From Megascapheus bottae (taxonomy: Eukaryota; Chordata; Mammalia; Rodentia; Geomyidae): 64,000 nucleotides of DNA. Positions 12,590 to 23,414 of the stretch are shown here, in pieces. The stretch spans positions 8,984,018-9,048,017 of the forward strand of contig JANJXV010000043.1 of NCBI GenBank assembly GCA_024803745.1, read 5' to 3'. The position numbers and the translations under genes are program-made. The notes below the pieces were generated by a model. The model was given only the letters and a program-made list of their open reading frames with translations, was not told where the DNA came from and did no database searches. Positions within the stretch are counted from its first letter, which is position 1. Each line of letters opens with the position of its first letter.

Positions 12590-12865
12590 CTATAGGGGCT
12601 TGCACTTGAGCAATTGTGCTTGCCAGCCAGGTACTCTACCACTTGAGTCTCATCCCCAGATCATTTTGCTCTAGTCTTGTTTTGCTTAGGCCAGTCAGAA
12701 CTGTGATTCTCTTCTTTTCAACTCCTCACTGGGATTAAAGGCCTGAAGCTCCACATTTGACTATTAGCTGAGATGAGGGTGTCAGAAATATTTTGCCTGG
12801 GCTGGCTTTAAACGATGATCCTCAATCCTCTGTGCCTCCTGAGTAGCTGAGATTGTAGTCATGGC
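12590..12865 (-). mobile_element. Composite SINE, reverse, with extra internal sequence
   Basis: The order is tail, an unassigned segment (about 12670-12760), then linker and head. Confidence 0.7.
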
Positions 12866-12914
12866 CTACTAGTTTTCTCTTTCATTTATTATTTTATTTT
12901 AATTAATTATGTTA

Positions 12915-13322
12915 GTTTTTGCTGGTCCTGGGACCTGAGCTTCTGTCCCTGAGCTTCTCTGTCAGCTGGTGCTCTACCACCTGCGCCACATCTCCACTTC
13001 CAGCTTTCTGGTGATTAACTGCAGATAAGTCTTATGGACTTTCCTGCCCAGGCTGGCTTTGAAACAGGATTTTCAGATGACAGCCTCCTGAGTAGTTGGC
13101 ACACGCAGTACCACGGCTTGAACTCAGAGCCCAGGCACCGTCTCTAATTTTTTTTGCTCAAGGTTGCTGCTCTACCACTTTGAGCCACAGCGCCACTTCC
13201 AGTTTTCTGCTGGTTCCTTGGAGATAAGAGTCTCACAGACTTTCCTGCCCCAGGCTGGCTTTGAACCTTGATCCTCAGATCTCAGCCTCTTGAGTAGTTA
13301 GGATGACAGGCACGAGCCACTC
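12915..13322 (-). mobile_element. Two composite SINEs in tandem, reverse
   Basis: Copies at 12915-13107 and 13108-13322. The second is full length and ends in a TTTA repeat (13324-13349). Confidence 0.84.
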
Positions 13323-13925
13323 ATCTATTTATTTATTTATTTATTTAGCCTATTTCCTCTGCCAGAAAGTTAGGTCCAGGAAGGCAGGGATTTGCCCATT
13401 TCCTTGGTGGATTGCCTGATGCAATCTGTATCTGTGAACACAAAGGATAAATAAAAGATCTGTAGGTAGGGGTGGGAGTCCAAGGCCCACTGAAGGACTG
13501 GGGAGGGGTCTCAGACACCTCAGAAGAGGTCTGAACTCCTTTTGGGAAGGCAGCCTTTCCCCAGACCCTTTGACATTAGACCTGAGGCTGTTTTTACACA
13601 CACTTGTAGTGCCCCCTGGTGGCTGCCCACGGAACTGCAACCACGGACCGGATTCCACCAGCCCCGCCCCTAGTGATGACTTCACCTCAGCCCCACCCCG
13701 TCTGCGTTTAGCCCCGCCTTCGCTGAGTTCTGATTAGTTCTTCCTCGCAGTCTTGACTGGCCCCGCCCCCTCAAGTCTCAGGCGGGTGTGGGGGGGTGTG
13801 GGGGGGTCCCCCCTCTAACTGACCAGCACACCGGGCTCTCAAGAAATCAAATTCACATCACTTCTGGTTCCTTCTTGTATTCCTAGCAAGTTCTCTAGTG
13901 TGAAATTCTTTTAGTGTGAAATTCT

Positions 13926-14134
13926 TTTATTTTGTTTTATTTTATTTGCCAATCCTGGGTCTTGAACTCAGGGCCTGAGCACTGTCCTTGGACTTTCTCA
14001 AGGCTAGAGCTCTACCACTTGAGCCTCAGCACCACTTCCAGCTTTTTTTCTATGTATGTGGTACCAAGGAATCAAACCCAGGTCTCCGTGCATGCTAGGC
14101 AAGCACTCTACCACTAGGCCACACTCCCAGCCCC
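13926..14134 (-). mobile_element. Dimeric ID-like SINE, reverse
   Basis: Flanked by CTCTAGTGTGAAATTCTTTTA on the left and a close copy with two changes on the right (14135-14155), an older target duplication. Confidence 0.9.
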
Positions 14135-14549
14135 TCTAGTGGGAAGTTCTTTTAGTCTCTGCTTCGCTCCTCCCCAGCTCATGAATGATTTGCAGCCTGA
14201 TTCCTGGCTTTGGGCACCTACCCCAGGGTGAGGGAGGGAACCCCACGAGCTCTCCTTGGGGGAATTCTCCTACCTGGAGTCTAACCGCCATCCTGCCTAG
14301 TGCCTCCACAAAGCATTTCCTTTGGAATTTCTACCTGAAAATCCCCCTGAGAGATGGCCTCGCGGTGTGTCCACACCCATCCAGAGGGGCTTATTCACCA
14401 AGCAGAAAGGCACTTCTTAGCTGTGTGGCCTTGGACAAGTGGCTTAACTTTTCCGTGCCTCAGACTCACAACAGCAGAGGCCAGAGGAGTGCAAATGTTT
14501 CATAGCACAAGCTCTTGGTGAATCTTTGGTATTATTATTATTATTTAAT

Positions 14550-14770
14550 ATTGCCAGTCCTGGGGCTTAATTCTGGGCCTGGATGCTGTCTCTCAGCGTT
14601 TTTCATTTTCCCTCCTCAAGGCTGGTTCTCTACCACTTGAGCCACAGCTCCATTTCTGTCTGGTTCATTGGAGAAAAGAGTCTCGCAGGCTTTCCTGCCC
14701 GGGCTGGCTTTGAACCTTGATCCTCAGATCTCAGCCTCCTGAGTAGCTAGGATGACAGCCCTGAGCCACC
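14550..14770 (-). mobile_element. Composite SINE, reverse
   Basis: Full length, followed by an (ATT)12 repeat at 14796-14832. Confidence 0.87.
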
Positions 14771-14794
14771 TGCATCCCATTTAGGTGGTGGTGG

Positions 14795-14795
<1 letters not shown>

Positions 14796-14832
<37 letters not shown>
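14796..14832. repeat. (ATT)12 microsatellite
   Basis: Twelve ATT repeats near the OLFM2 CpG island. Confidence 0.95.
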
Positions 14833-15465
14833 GTCAGCCCAGCTTCTCTCTGAGCTTTTCCAGACCTGGGAAATTGAGGGGAGGTAGGGGTTCCTATCAA
14901 GATGGAGGAGGGGAGAGCTTCCTCCACCGCTCGGTGGAGACGGGGTGCGGTGGGGAGGCAGGGCGGCCCGGGGAGGGCTGGGCCGGGCACACACCTGGCC
15001 TCCGCGTCGGTCCCCCAGCGCCCGGGCGGCGCCCCGGGCACACCCGGGCGAGGCACAAAGCCTCACGTTTCCGGGGACCCCCCCCGCACCCCGACACACA
15101 CACGTCCCCCCAGTCACCCGCACGTGAGCCCCGCCCCTCTGCCCGCTCTGGGGGTGCAGACGACCTGTGCGGGGGGTGGGGGGAATGGAGGGTGAGCGGC
15201 ACCCCCAAACCCCGGGAAGTTTCCTCCTCCCCCGGCGAGATGGCCGGGTGCGGGCTCCGGCTTCACCCCGCGTGCAGAGGGGGAAGCGGGGGTCCCCTCG
15301 GGCGCCCCCGCCAGCCCCTCCCCCGCCGCGACCCCCGCCCCCGGCGTCCGCAGCCCCCGAGCCGGGGCGGCGGCCCGGGGACCCCCCCACCCCGCGCCGC
15401 GGGGACCCGGGCCCCGGGGCGCCCCGCCCGGCCCCCCGCGGCCGCACCTGCCCGCGGGCCCCTAC

Positions 15466-15543
15466 CTGTCCGGCCAGGCCCGGGCACAGCAGCAGCAGCA
15501 GCAGCAGCAGCAGCGGCGGCGGCAGCGGCGGCGGCGGCCCCAT
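15466..15543 (-). CDS. OLFM2: OLFM2 alternative first coding exon (signal-peptide isoform)
   Basis: OLFM2 is a secreted olfactomedin-domain glycoprotein of brain and vascular smooth muscle. This exon codes 26 residues: a Met-Gly-Pro-rich start, nine leucines, then CPGLAGQ followed by a GT donor (AC at 15464-15465). Human OLFM2 starts with a shorter Leu-rich signal peptide ending CSGLAGQ at the same splice point. The nine Leu are nine CTG codons (CAG at 15487-15513) next to CCG-coded prolines. The exon sits in a CpG island. Later exons (noelin coiled coil, olfactomedin domain) lie left of position 1. The identification relies on the signal-peptide pattern plus the second OLFM2 exon downstream on the same strand. 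Confidence 0.9.
15487..15513 (-). repeat. OLFM2: (CTG)9 repeat inside the OLFM2 signal peptide
   Basis: Nine CAG on the plus strand, CTG (Leu) in the coding sense, flanked by CCG (Pro) repeats. It forms the hydrophobic core of the signal peptide. Confidence 0.95.
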
Positions 15544-16129
15544 GACGCCGCCCCCCGCCCGCCCTGGGCGCGGGACCGGCCGGGGCGAGCCTGCACCCCG
15601 CTCCCCGCGCGCCGCCCGCCGCCCCGCGCCCGCCGCCCGCGCGCGCCCAGCCTTTGTGGCGGGCTCCGCCCCCCGCCCCGCCCCCCGCGGGGCTGCGGGA
15701 GGGGGAGGGGCCGGCCACGCCCCGGCCTCGGGGGAGGGACTGTCACGTGTCCCTCCATTCCATCCCCCCCACCCCCCAAGCCGGGAGAGGGGATCCGTGG
15801 GGGAGGGGGCGGGGGCGGAGGAGGGAGGAAGCCTCGGGATCCCCTGGGGGAAACTGAGGCAGAGGCTGTGGCATGGAGCTGGGGGAGTCTCCAGGTGAAG
15901 GGTGGGGGGGAGAGGGAAGGAGGGCGACACTAGAGGAGAGGCCCATGGCGGGTGACCAGGTGTGGAGGAATCCAGACTCTGTCCACCCTCCCTGGGGCGC
16001 CCCCTCCTCATTTACCCCCACACCTCTGGGGAAGCGCCCCCCCCCCAGTATCTCTGGAACAGTGCTCTCCCTCCAACTCCTATTCCAGGGACCCAAAACG
16101 ACAAGCCAGATCTCCAAGAAAGTAAAAAG

Positions 16130-16352
16130 ATTAGCGGGGCACCGGGGGCTCAGTCCACTCAGGAGGCTGAGATCTGAGGGTCGCGGGTTCCAAGCCAGCC
16201 CGGGCTCGAAAGTCCAAGAGACTCTCCAATGAATCACTCACTCCAAAGCCTCAGGAGGTGCTGTGGCTCAAGGTGGTGGGGCGCTAGCCTTGAGCAGAAG
16301 ACGCTCAGGGACAGGGCCCAGGCCCTGAGGTCAAGTCCCAGGACCGGAGGGT
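16130..16352 (+). mobile_element. Composite SINE
   Basis: Full length, CpG-rich, 350 bp upstream of the OLFM2 CpG island edge. Confidence 0.85.
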
Positions 16353-16477
16353 GGGAGAGAAGGAAGAAAGAAAGTGAAAATCGTCACGCCAGCCCCCTCC
16401 ATTCCTGCAGCCCCTCGGGGGCTCTTTATTCCCGGGGATGGGAGGAGAAGCAGGGAATGGGTTTCCTTTTTGTGTGT

Positions 16478-16648
16478 GTGTCAGTCCTGGGGCTTGAACT
16501 CAGGGCCTCAGGCACTGTCCCTGAGCCTCTACCACTTGAGCCACAACCCCACTTGTAGACTTTTCTGTGTATATGGGACTGAGGACCCAAACCCAGAACT
16601 TCGTGCATGCTGGGCAAGCACTCTACCACTAGGCCACATCCCCAGTCC
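16478..16648 (-). mobile_element. Dimeric ID-like SINE, reverse
   Basis: The TGTG-rich tail is followed by CAGTCCTGGGGCTTGAACTC; it ends at the reversed first unit CCACTAGGCCACATCCCC. Confidence 0.88.
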
Positions 16649-17115
16649 GAAGTTTCCATCTTACAGCACCTGCTTCCTTCCCATGGCCTCCCATGGGCCT
16701 GGGGTGGTGGGGGGAGTGGAATGGATTGTCACAGACAGAGAAATGGACAGCCCTAGCCAAGCCTCTGCTGGTCCCGAGACCCAACCAGAACCTGGGAAGC
16801 CACCCTCAGCCCCTCTTCCACTTCCTTTACAGGAAAATGGAGCTTGGCCCTGGAGGGAAGCGTTGGTGGCACCTGCAAGGGTTGGGCCCCAGCGTGGACA
16901 CTCATCAAAGGTTGGTATTGCAGGACCTTGAACAGGGTCCTCCCTGATCACTGAGGCTGGAGATCATCACTCTCAGGGCCAAGGTTGAGCCTGGGTTAGG
17001 TGGTTGAGCCAAATCTGGTCGCTTTGGTTTTAAGAGGAAGTTTACCTTTCTTCTCTGCTTCCTTTCCCATGAATGGGGGGTGAGCTGGGGGTGGGGGAGA
17101 GACATAGCCTCCGAA

Positions 17116-17195
17116 AACTACATTTCCCAGGTGCCTTTGCTGTCCTGAAAACTACATTTCCCATGCTCCCTTGCACTTCGGGCGGCCCAGCCAAT
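17116..17195 (+). promoter_or_regulatory. Tandem ZNF143-like motifs followed by CCAAT box
   Basis: AACTACATTTCCCAG (17116-17130) and AACTACATTTCCCATGC (17150-17166) sit in a 34-bp imperfect tandem duplication. Each resembles the ZNF143/THAP11 element AACTACAATTCCCAG. A CCAAT box (AGCCAATCA) follows at 17191-17195. No transcript can be read from sequence alone. Confidence 0.5.
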
Positions 17196-17639
17196 CAAGG
17201 TAAGATCTGGGAGGAGATTGGAGGCGGGAAGAAAGACCAAGGCAGGAGCCTCTGTCTCCACTTGGGTGTGAGGCTGAAGGGGTAGGTGATGATCGGTGGT
17301 GAACCAGGCCCCGCCATCCAATCTTCCACTACACTGGAGGCAGAAGAAGCTCCCGGATGTCACAGTCTATTTTTGTTGCTGCTATAACGCAACGCGGGAG
17401 GCCAGATAGTGTGCAAAGAAGAGAGCTTCGTGTATCTTACTGTCCTAGAGGTTCTGAGGGAGTCCAGCAGGGATCTCATGATGGATGGATGGCATCACGA
17501 TGGCGGGAGTGTGTGCGGGAGAGTAGATGTGGTCAAATAAGAAGCCAGAACAATGTGGGAGCCAAGCTCGCTGGTTTAATCTCCTTTCCCTTCTACTGGT
17601 ACTGAGAGTTGAACTTTAGGGACGCCCATTCGCTAGGAG

Positions 17640-17795
17640 GAGCTACCACAAACCACGCCCACACCAAGCCACGCCCACATCGCAGAGCCACGCCCCAATG
17701 CGAAGCCACGTGGTGTTGCCAAACCACGCCCAAACACACACCCCGCCCCACCCTTCTCACTTAGCCCCGCCCTTCCTGTTCAGACACGCCCCCAA
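17640..17795. repeat. Array of CCACGCCC-type GC boxes
   Basis: Eight to ten CCACGCCC/CCCCGCCC/ACACGCCC units after a CGCTAGGAGGAGCTACCAC sequence that looks like a decayed reversed ID head. Confidence 0.8.
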
Positions 17796-18491
17796 GTCCT
17801 TTTTCATTTTGGTTATTATTCAAATAGAGTCTCTCAGTTTTGTCCAGCCAGACCCGGGCTGCAATCTTATTTTTGCCTCCTGTGTCTGGATGGCTGGTGC
17901 CTGGCTCCCTGCCTCCATCCCGTTTTATTGAATGAGTTCTTCATCACTTTTTTTTTGCCCAGCCTATTCAGGAATCCTCATTCTTCCTGATCTCCACTCC
18001 CCAAGTCGCTGAGATTACAGGCATGAGCCACTGTGCCTGGCAAAGCTTGCCCCTTTTAGAAGAGCACACATGTTCTGGTGGTAAACTTGCCAGGCTCCCC
18101 TGAAAATTACCAGCAAGCCCATTCAACCACAGTACCCTGCCCCTGACATCCCTCCCTGACTTAATCACCTGCCACTTGGCCCCATCTTTTAGAGGTTACA
18201 AGAGGGAGGGCCAAGCCAACCTTCCAGCAAAGACATCTTTTGGGCACACAGCTCAACTGAATACAAACCAAAGCATCTGGTGTTGATTCTGAGCTCCCAC
18301 AGCCACACTGATTGAGATGTAGCTGGAATGTCCCTTCCCTCCTCTGCCTGGTGAGAACCTCCTTATTCACTCAGCCTTAATACCCCAGGCTCTGCTATGA
18401 CTAAGCCCTGAGCACTCCCTTCCAAACCGTCCTGAGAACATCCTCTAATACCAAGCCCCTTGCTGACCTCCAATTAGCATCTGCTGTGCAA

Positions 18492-18600
18492 CAGAGCCGA
18501 ATGTGGTGGTGAGTACCCACAATCCCAGCACTCGGGAGGTAGAGGCATAAAGATCCTCAGGTCAAGGCCAGTCTGGGCTAATTGGAAGAGCCTGACTCTA
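18492..18600 (+). mobile_element. B1-like SINE
   Basis: ATCCCAGCACTCGGGAGGTAGAGG-type head with a GCCAGTCTGGG motif and no ID tail. Confidence 0.7.
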
Positions 18601-18612
18601 AAACAAAATACA

Positions 18613-18803
18613 GGGGCCGGGAGCTTAGCCTAGTGGAAGAGTGCGTGCCTAGCATGCTCGAAGCCCTGGGTTCCTTTCCTCAGTACTACATACACAGAAA
18701 AGGCCAGAGGTGGTGCTGGAGCTCAAGTAGTAGAGTGCTAGTCTTGAGCAAAAATTTCCAAGGACAGTGCCCAGGCCCTGAGTTCAAGCCACAGGACTGG
18801 CAA
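18613..18803 (+). mobile_element. Dimeric ID-like SINE
   Basis: Full length, followed by an ACT/AAT-rich tail to about 18840. Confidence 0.88.
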
Positions 18804-18837
18804 ATTACTACTACTACTAATACTAATAATATATAAT

Positions 18838-18920
18838 ATAGTCTGAGGTTTTGGTTTAAGTGGTAGAGTACTTGCCTAGAGGCCCTGGATTTTATCCCCA
18901 GCATAAATAACAATAATGAT
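18838..18920 (+). mobile_element. ID-like monomer fragment
   Basis: TTTAAGTGGTAGAGTACTTGCC to TTATCCCCAGC, one tRNA-like unit. Confidence 0.6.
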
Positions 18921-18934
18921 AATGATAATTTAAA

Positions 18935-19300
18935 AGAAGTAATCCTAACTACTGAGGAGGCTGAGATCTGAGGTTCACAATTCAAAGCCAGCTGTGGCAG
19001 CAAAGTCCAGGAGAACCACCAGAAAACTGGAAGTGGAGCTGTAGCTCAAAATGGTAGTGTTTGGTGGGAGCAGTGGCTCAAGCCTGTAATCCTAGCCACT
19101 CAGGAGGCTGCGATCTGAAGATCTCAGTGCAAAGCCAGCCTTGGCAATAAAGAATATGAGACTCTTATCTCCAGTTAATCACTAGAAAAGCGGAAGTGGG
19201 GCTGTGGCTCCAGGGGTAGGGCGGTAGCCTTGAGCTCAAGAGCTCAGGGACAGTGCCCAGGCCCAGAGTATAAGGCCCATGATTGACCAAAATAAATAAA
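18935..19300 (+). mobile_element. Two composite SINEs in tandem
   Basis: A truncated copy (18935-19060) is followed by a full copy (19064-19290) and an (AAAT)n tail. Confidence 0.85.
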
Positions 19301-19357
19301 TAAATAAATAAAATAAAATGTGGTAGAGTATTAGTCTTGAGCATAAAAAAGCTTAGG

Positions 19358-19541
19358 AGGCTGGGAGTTTGGCCTAGTGGTAGAGTGCTTGCCTAGCATG
19401 CATGAAGACCCAGGTTCAATTCCTTAGTACCACAAACACGGAAAAAGCTGGAAGTGGTGCTGTGGCTCAAGTGGTAGAGCTCCAGCCTTGAGAAATTCCA
19501 AGGACAATGCCCAGGCCCTGAGTTCAAGCCCCAGGACTGAT
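19358..19541 (+). mobile_element. Dimeric ID-like SINE
   Basis: Full length. The tail has turned into a GA-rich purine tract (19542-19640). Confidence 0.9.
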
Positions 19542-20727
19542 CAGAGAAGAGGAAGAGGAGGCAGAAGAAGAAGAGAGATGGGAACAAGGAAAGACAAAGG
19601 AAAGAAGGAAAGGAAGGAAAGAGGAAGAGAAAAGGAAGGTTCCCGGGGTACAGTAGTGCATGACTGTAATCTCTGCTGCACAGTTGCCCATCTAGAAGCA
19701 GAGAGAAAGATCACATTCAACCCGAGCTCCTTCATGAAGTCCTGTCTCACGTGTGTGTCACACACACACACACACTCACAGAGTGCAAAACAGACTAGCA
19801 CAAAAATTTTCAGGCTGAAAAGCAGGCATGGGACTGAGATCCAGTTCCATGTGTATGCAATCCACCTGCTCACATCTCACCTTCGCCATGGCCCCTGCGA
19901 GGCACATGAGGCTGAGCTGAGGTGGGGCGGGGGCTGTCCCCAGAATCACGCTTGCCTGGCCAGCCCTGGGGCTGGTGGACATGCGCAGACTACTGGGGTC
20001 CAGGCGAGTCACCTGCAGCATGCATCCATTTCTCAGATGGGCACATCAAGGCTTGAGTGGCTGGGCAGCATGGGGCCAGGGGAGGTTGCAGATTAGAACT
20101 GGTGAGTTTGATCCACATGCCACGTATTGACCCAACATGGCTGACTCCAGCATACTCCTCACCCCACCCCTACATCCTGCCGGGCGCCCACCCCAATACC
20201 CACAGTCCCCTGTCTTTCCTCCTCTGGAGTCTCCATCGCTGTCCTGTGCCTGTGTCCGCCGGGCTCCCTGCCCTCCTGGCGCCACACACACCCCTGTGTG
20301 CATGACCCAGTTATGGGATGAGAACCTGGCCTGCAGTGACCCCCAGAGTCCCATGCAATCTGACACAGAGACACAATGGGGTCGCGAGGTCAGCCAAGGA
20401 CAGTCCAGCTGATGTCTGGGCACAGAAGCCCGCTGAAATAGCAGCCATTAGCTGAAGGAAGGACAGCCAGACATGACTTCTCCACAGAAACACCCAAACA
20501 AGCACTCACAAATACAGATGTCCACCCTGACACAGGCCCCAGGCTCAGGGCATCATTCACTGACACAAAAGGACACAAGCTTCACGACTCACACACATTC
20601 ACACAACAGCTCTATTAGACATGCAATGAATGTACTCATTAGTCACTTGTGTCACTTATTCATTAATTCACTAATGTGTAATTAAAATCTCCACTAGCTC
20701 CAAGATGGCTACACAAAATAGACAGAG

Positions 20728-21195
20728 CCCACTGTTGGTATTCACGCCCATAATCCAGACACTCAGGAGGCTGAGAATTGAGAATCATGGTTCAAAGCCA
20801 GCCCAAGCACTACTGGCTTTTTTTGTTGTTGGTGGTCATGGGGCTTGAACTCTGGGCTTGGGTGCTGTCCCTGAGCTCTTCAGCTCAAGGCTACCGCCCT
20901 ACCCCTGAGTCATAGCCCAACCTCATCTTTTCCAGTGGTTAATTGGAGATAAGAGTCTCAGGTCCTTTTGTGCCTAGGCTGGTTTTGAACCTCAATCCTC
21001 AGATCTTAGCTTTCTGAGTAGCCAGGATTACAGATGTGAGCCACCTCATCCAGCTGTGAAACTCTTATGTCCAGTAAACGAGTCACAAAAAACTGAAAAC
21101 GGTGCTGTGGTTTCCATGGTAGAGCACTGGCCTTGCGCACACAAAGACTCAGAGATAGCACCCAGGCCCGAGTTCAAGCTCTAGGACTGACAAAA
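20728..21195 (+). mobile_element. Composite SINE split by a reversed composite SINE
   Basis: The forward element (20728-20812, 21053-21195) is interrupted by a minus-strand copy at 20816-21052. Confidence 0.83.
20816..21052 (-). mobile_element. Composite SINE, reverse, nested
   Basis: T-rich tail at 20816-20830; it splits the forward composite SINE at 20728-21195. Confidence 0.85.
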
Positions 21196-22069
21196 TAACA
21201 ACAAAAACAAGGCCCCTGAATTCAAGCCCCAACTCAGACCCAACAGTAAAGAAATCAACAAATAAACGAGGCCCACAGCTCACAAGTCCACAGACAACGC
21301 TGTTACACACAGGCCTGGGAGTTGCTTTGTACACAACACACCCACACTTTGCCACAGTCAGACACTTCCCAGCTTTTCCTCTCCCCCTCTCCCTCCCCCC
21401 CACTCCTGCTCTGTAGGTAGAGTCACAGGCATAGAGCCTCGGGCCTCCACGCTGGTGTCCTTGCTGGTCTCCTTCGTGTCACACTCCAGGCATCGTGGGA
21501 ACCCAGCTGTGAGAAAGGGGGTGCAGAGGCTGTGGTGACTCAGGAGGCCTGGGAGGGGAGGAACAGAGAGGGGGAAGCAGGGAGGGAGGGGGGGGCCGGA
21601 AGGGCTCCAGCACATGTGTTTCCCATTACAGGCCTGGGAATTGAGGCGGGAGCTGGCAGGACAAGAAGACCCAGTAAAGCCTGCAGCTGGGCCAAGGCAG
21701 GAAGAAGCTGGGGAATTTGGCTCTGCACCAGGAGAGTTCCCAGGGCTAAGCCAAACCAGGCCGGTGCCAATTTCCCCTCCCACAGAAGCCCTGGGAAGGA
21801 TTTCATAGGAGAGGAGAGGCTCAGAGAGGTTAAGCTGCTTGGTTAGGGTCACACAGCTGGGAAGTTGTGGGGCTGACATTCTCTCCTTCAGGTCTCGTGC
21901 AGCACTGACACCCCCCCACACACACACCACACACACTGAGGTAGACGGCAGCCAGCTGACGCTTTATGTCCCCAAGTAGGAGGCTGAGGGCTCCTGAAAT
22001 GGAGCAGCTGCCTGTGACCCCAGCATTCAGCAGGCTGAGATCGGAGGACAGAGTTCAAGGCCAGGTGGG

Positions 22070-22285
22070 CTGCATTTTTTTTTTTTTGGTCAGTCATGGG
22101 ACTTGAACTCAGGGCCTAGGCGCTGTCCCTGAGCTCTAATGCTCAAGGCTAGTGCTCTACCACTTGAGCCACAGCGACTTTCAGTTTTCTGGTGGTTAAG
22201 TAGAAATGAGAGTCTCCCAGACTTTCATGCCTAGGCTGGCTTTGAACCGCAATCCTCAGGTCTCAGGCTCCTGACCTGGCTGGGC
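22070..22285 (-). mobile_element. Composite SINE, reverse
   Basis: T tail at 22074-22087; full length. Confidence 0.87.
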
Positions 22286-22334
22286 TGTATATTTGAGATT
22301 GGGTCTCAAAAAAAAAACCAACCTCAAACCAGTG

Positions 22335-22480
22335 GAACACCAGTGGGGATCACAGTGCCTGAGATCTGAGGATCACAGTTCAAAGACAGCCTGGGCACAA
22401 ACTTCCCAGGAGATTTATCACCAACGAACCATCAAAAAAGCCAGAAGTGATAGAGCACTAGCCTTAAATGAAAAATCCAC
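22335..22480 (+). mobile_element. Composite SINE, degraded
   Basis: Part of the head and a shortened tail remain. Confidence 0.75.
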
Positions 22481-22520
22481 ACATAGACAATTAGAATGAG
22501 GGCCCTCAGTCCATGTGAGC

Positions 22521-22524
<4 letters not shown>

Positions 22525-22559
<35 letters not shown>
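22525..22559. repeat. (TG)n microsatellite
   Basis: About 17 TG repeats. Confidence 0.95.
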
Positions 22560-22561
<2 letters not shown>

Positions 22562-22639
22562 ATGACCATCTCTGTACCACAGGCCACAGTGGTCCCCTGT
22601 CCAGATGCCTGCCCCGCCCCCAGCTGAGAATACTGGGTG

Positions 22640-22900
22640 TCAGTAATTGCTCAGGAAGCAGGAGCTGGTGTGATTAATTATGGCTGCTGAATATGCAAAT
22701 CAGCTGGGGGCTTTCCCAGCCTGCTGGCAGGAGACTTCACAAACACAGGAAGTGGAGCTGGGCCCCACAGAATGGCTTTCTGACACCTCGCTCAATTAAC
22801 CTTTCATTTACACGGTTGCCTTTCTCATTCATTAGCAAGCTCTGGGCTCAGGAGAGCAACGTGTACATTAATGGTCCCTCCAAAATGACCACAGTGGGAT
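22640..22900. promoter_or_regulatory. Candidate conserved non-coding element with POU and homeobox motifs
   Basis: Repeat-free sequence with TAATTG (about 22645), TTAATTA (about 22675), an octamer ATGCAAAT (about 22693) and CAATTAACC near 22795. Such AT motif clusters in GC-rich surroundings resemble enhancers. This is inference only. Confidence 0.35.
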
Positions 22901-22964
22901 GGGTTGAAATGGGCAAACCCCAAGACTGGTAGACCTGCATTCACATCCTGCAGCACTGGAGCTG

Positions 22965-23200
22965 GGTGCTGGGGCATATGCCTGTAATCCTGGCTATTCA
23001 GGAGGCTGAGATCTGAGGATCTAGGCTCATAGCCAGTGCAGGCAGGAAAGTCCAAGAGACTCTTAATCTCCAATTAATCAGAAGAAAAAAAGAAAGAAAA
23101 AAAGCCAGAAGTGGTCCTGTGACTCAAGTAATGGAGTGTTAATCTTGAGCAAAAAAACTCAGGAATAGTGCCCAGGCCCTGAGTTCAAACCCTGGAATTG
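22965..23200 (+). mobile_element. Composite SINE
   Basis: Full length, with the tail running into a TG/CA repeat. Confidence 0.86.
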
Positions 23201-23414
23201 GCACGCATGCATGCGTGCGTGTGTGTGTGTGTGGGGGGGGTGTATGTGCACACACCCACACACACAGAAGCAACTATTTATGTTTTTCATCTCCTCCTAG
23301 CTCTAGATTTCCTCAGCCCTTATGGTCCTCAGTTTCCTCATTTGCAAAATAGGGGCAACAGATTCTTCAACGGTTATCATGGGACACAGAGAAATTAACC
23401 CAAATAAGACCTTT

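Larger units (their letters stand above)
14930..15760. promoter_or_regulatory. OLFM2: CpG island and promoter of the upstream OLFM2 first exon
   Basis: A CpG-dense block around the signal-peptide exon. No TATA box is seen. GC boxes cluster at 15660-15700 (minus-sense GGGGCGGGG) and a perfect E-box CACGTG lies at 15744-15749, about 200 bp upstream of the ATG. The start site is not defined by sequence alone. Confidence 0.7.

Noticed and set aside
14731..16011. 426-residue minus-strand frame containing the OLFM2 signal peptide
   Set aside because: The signal-peptide exon starts at its own ATG (15541-15543) and ends at a donor. Upstream residues are 5' UTR and island sequence, and downstream residues are intron.
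17350..17640. Possible ancient transposon fragment (TTGTTGCTGCTATAACGC)
   Set aside because: The start recalls known mammalian repeats, but I could not name a family or set borders without a library search.
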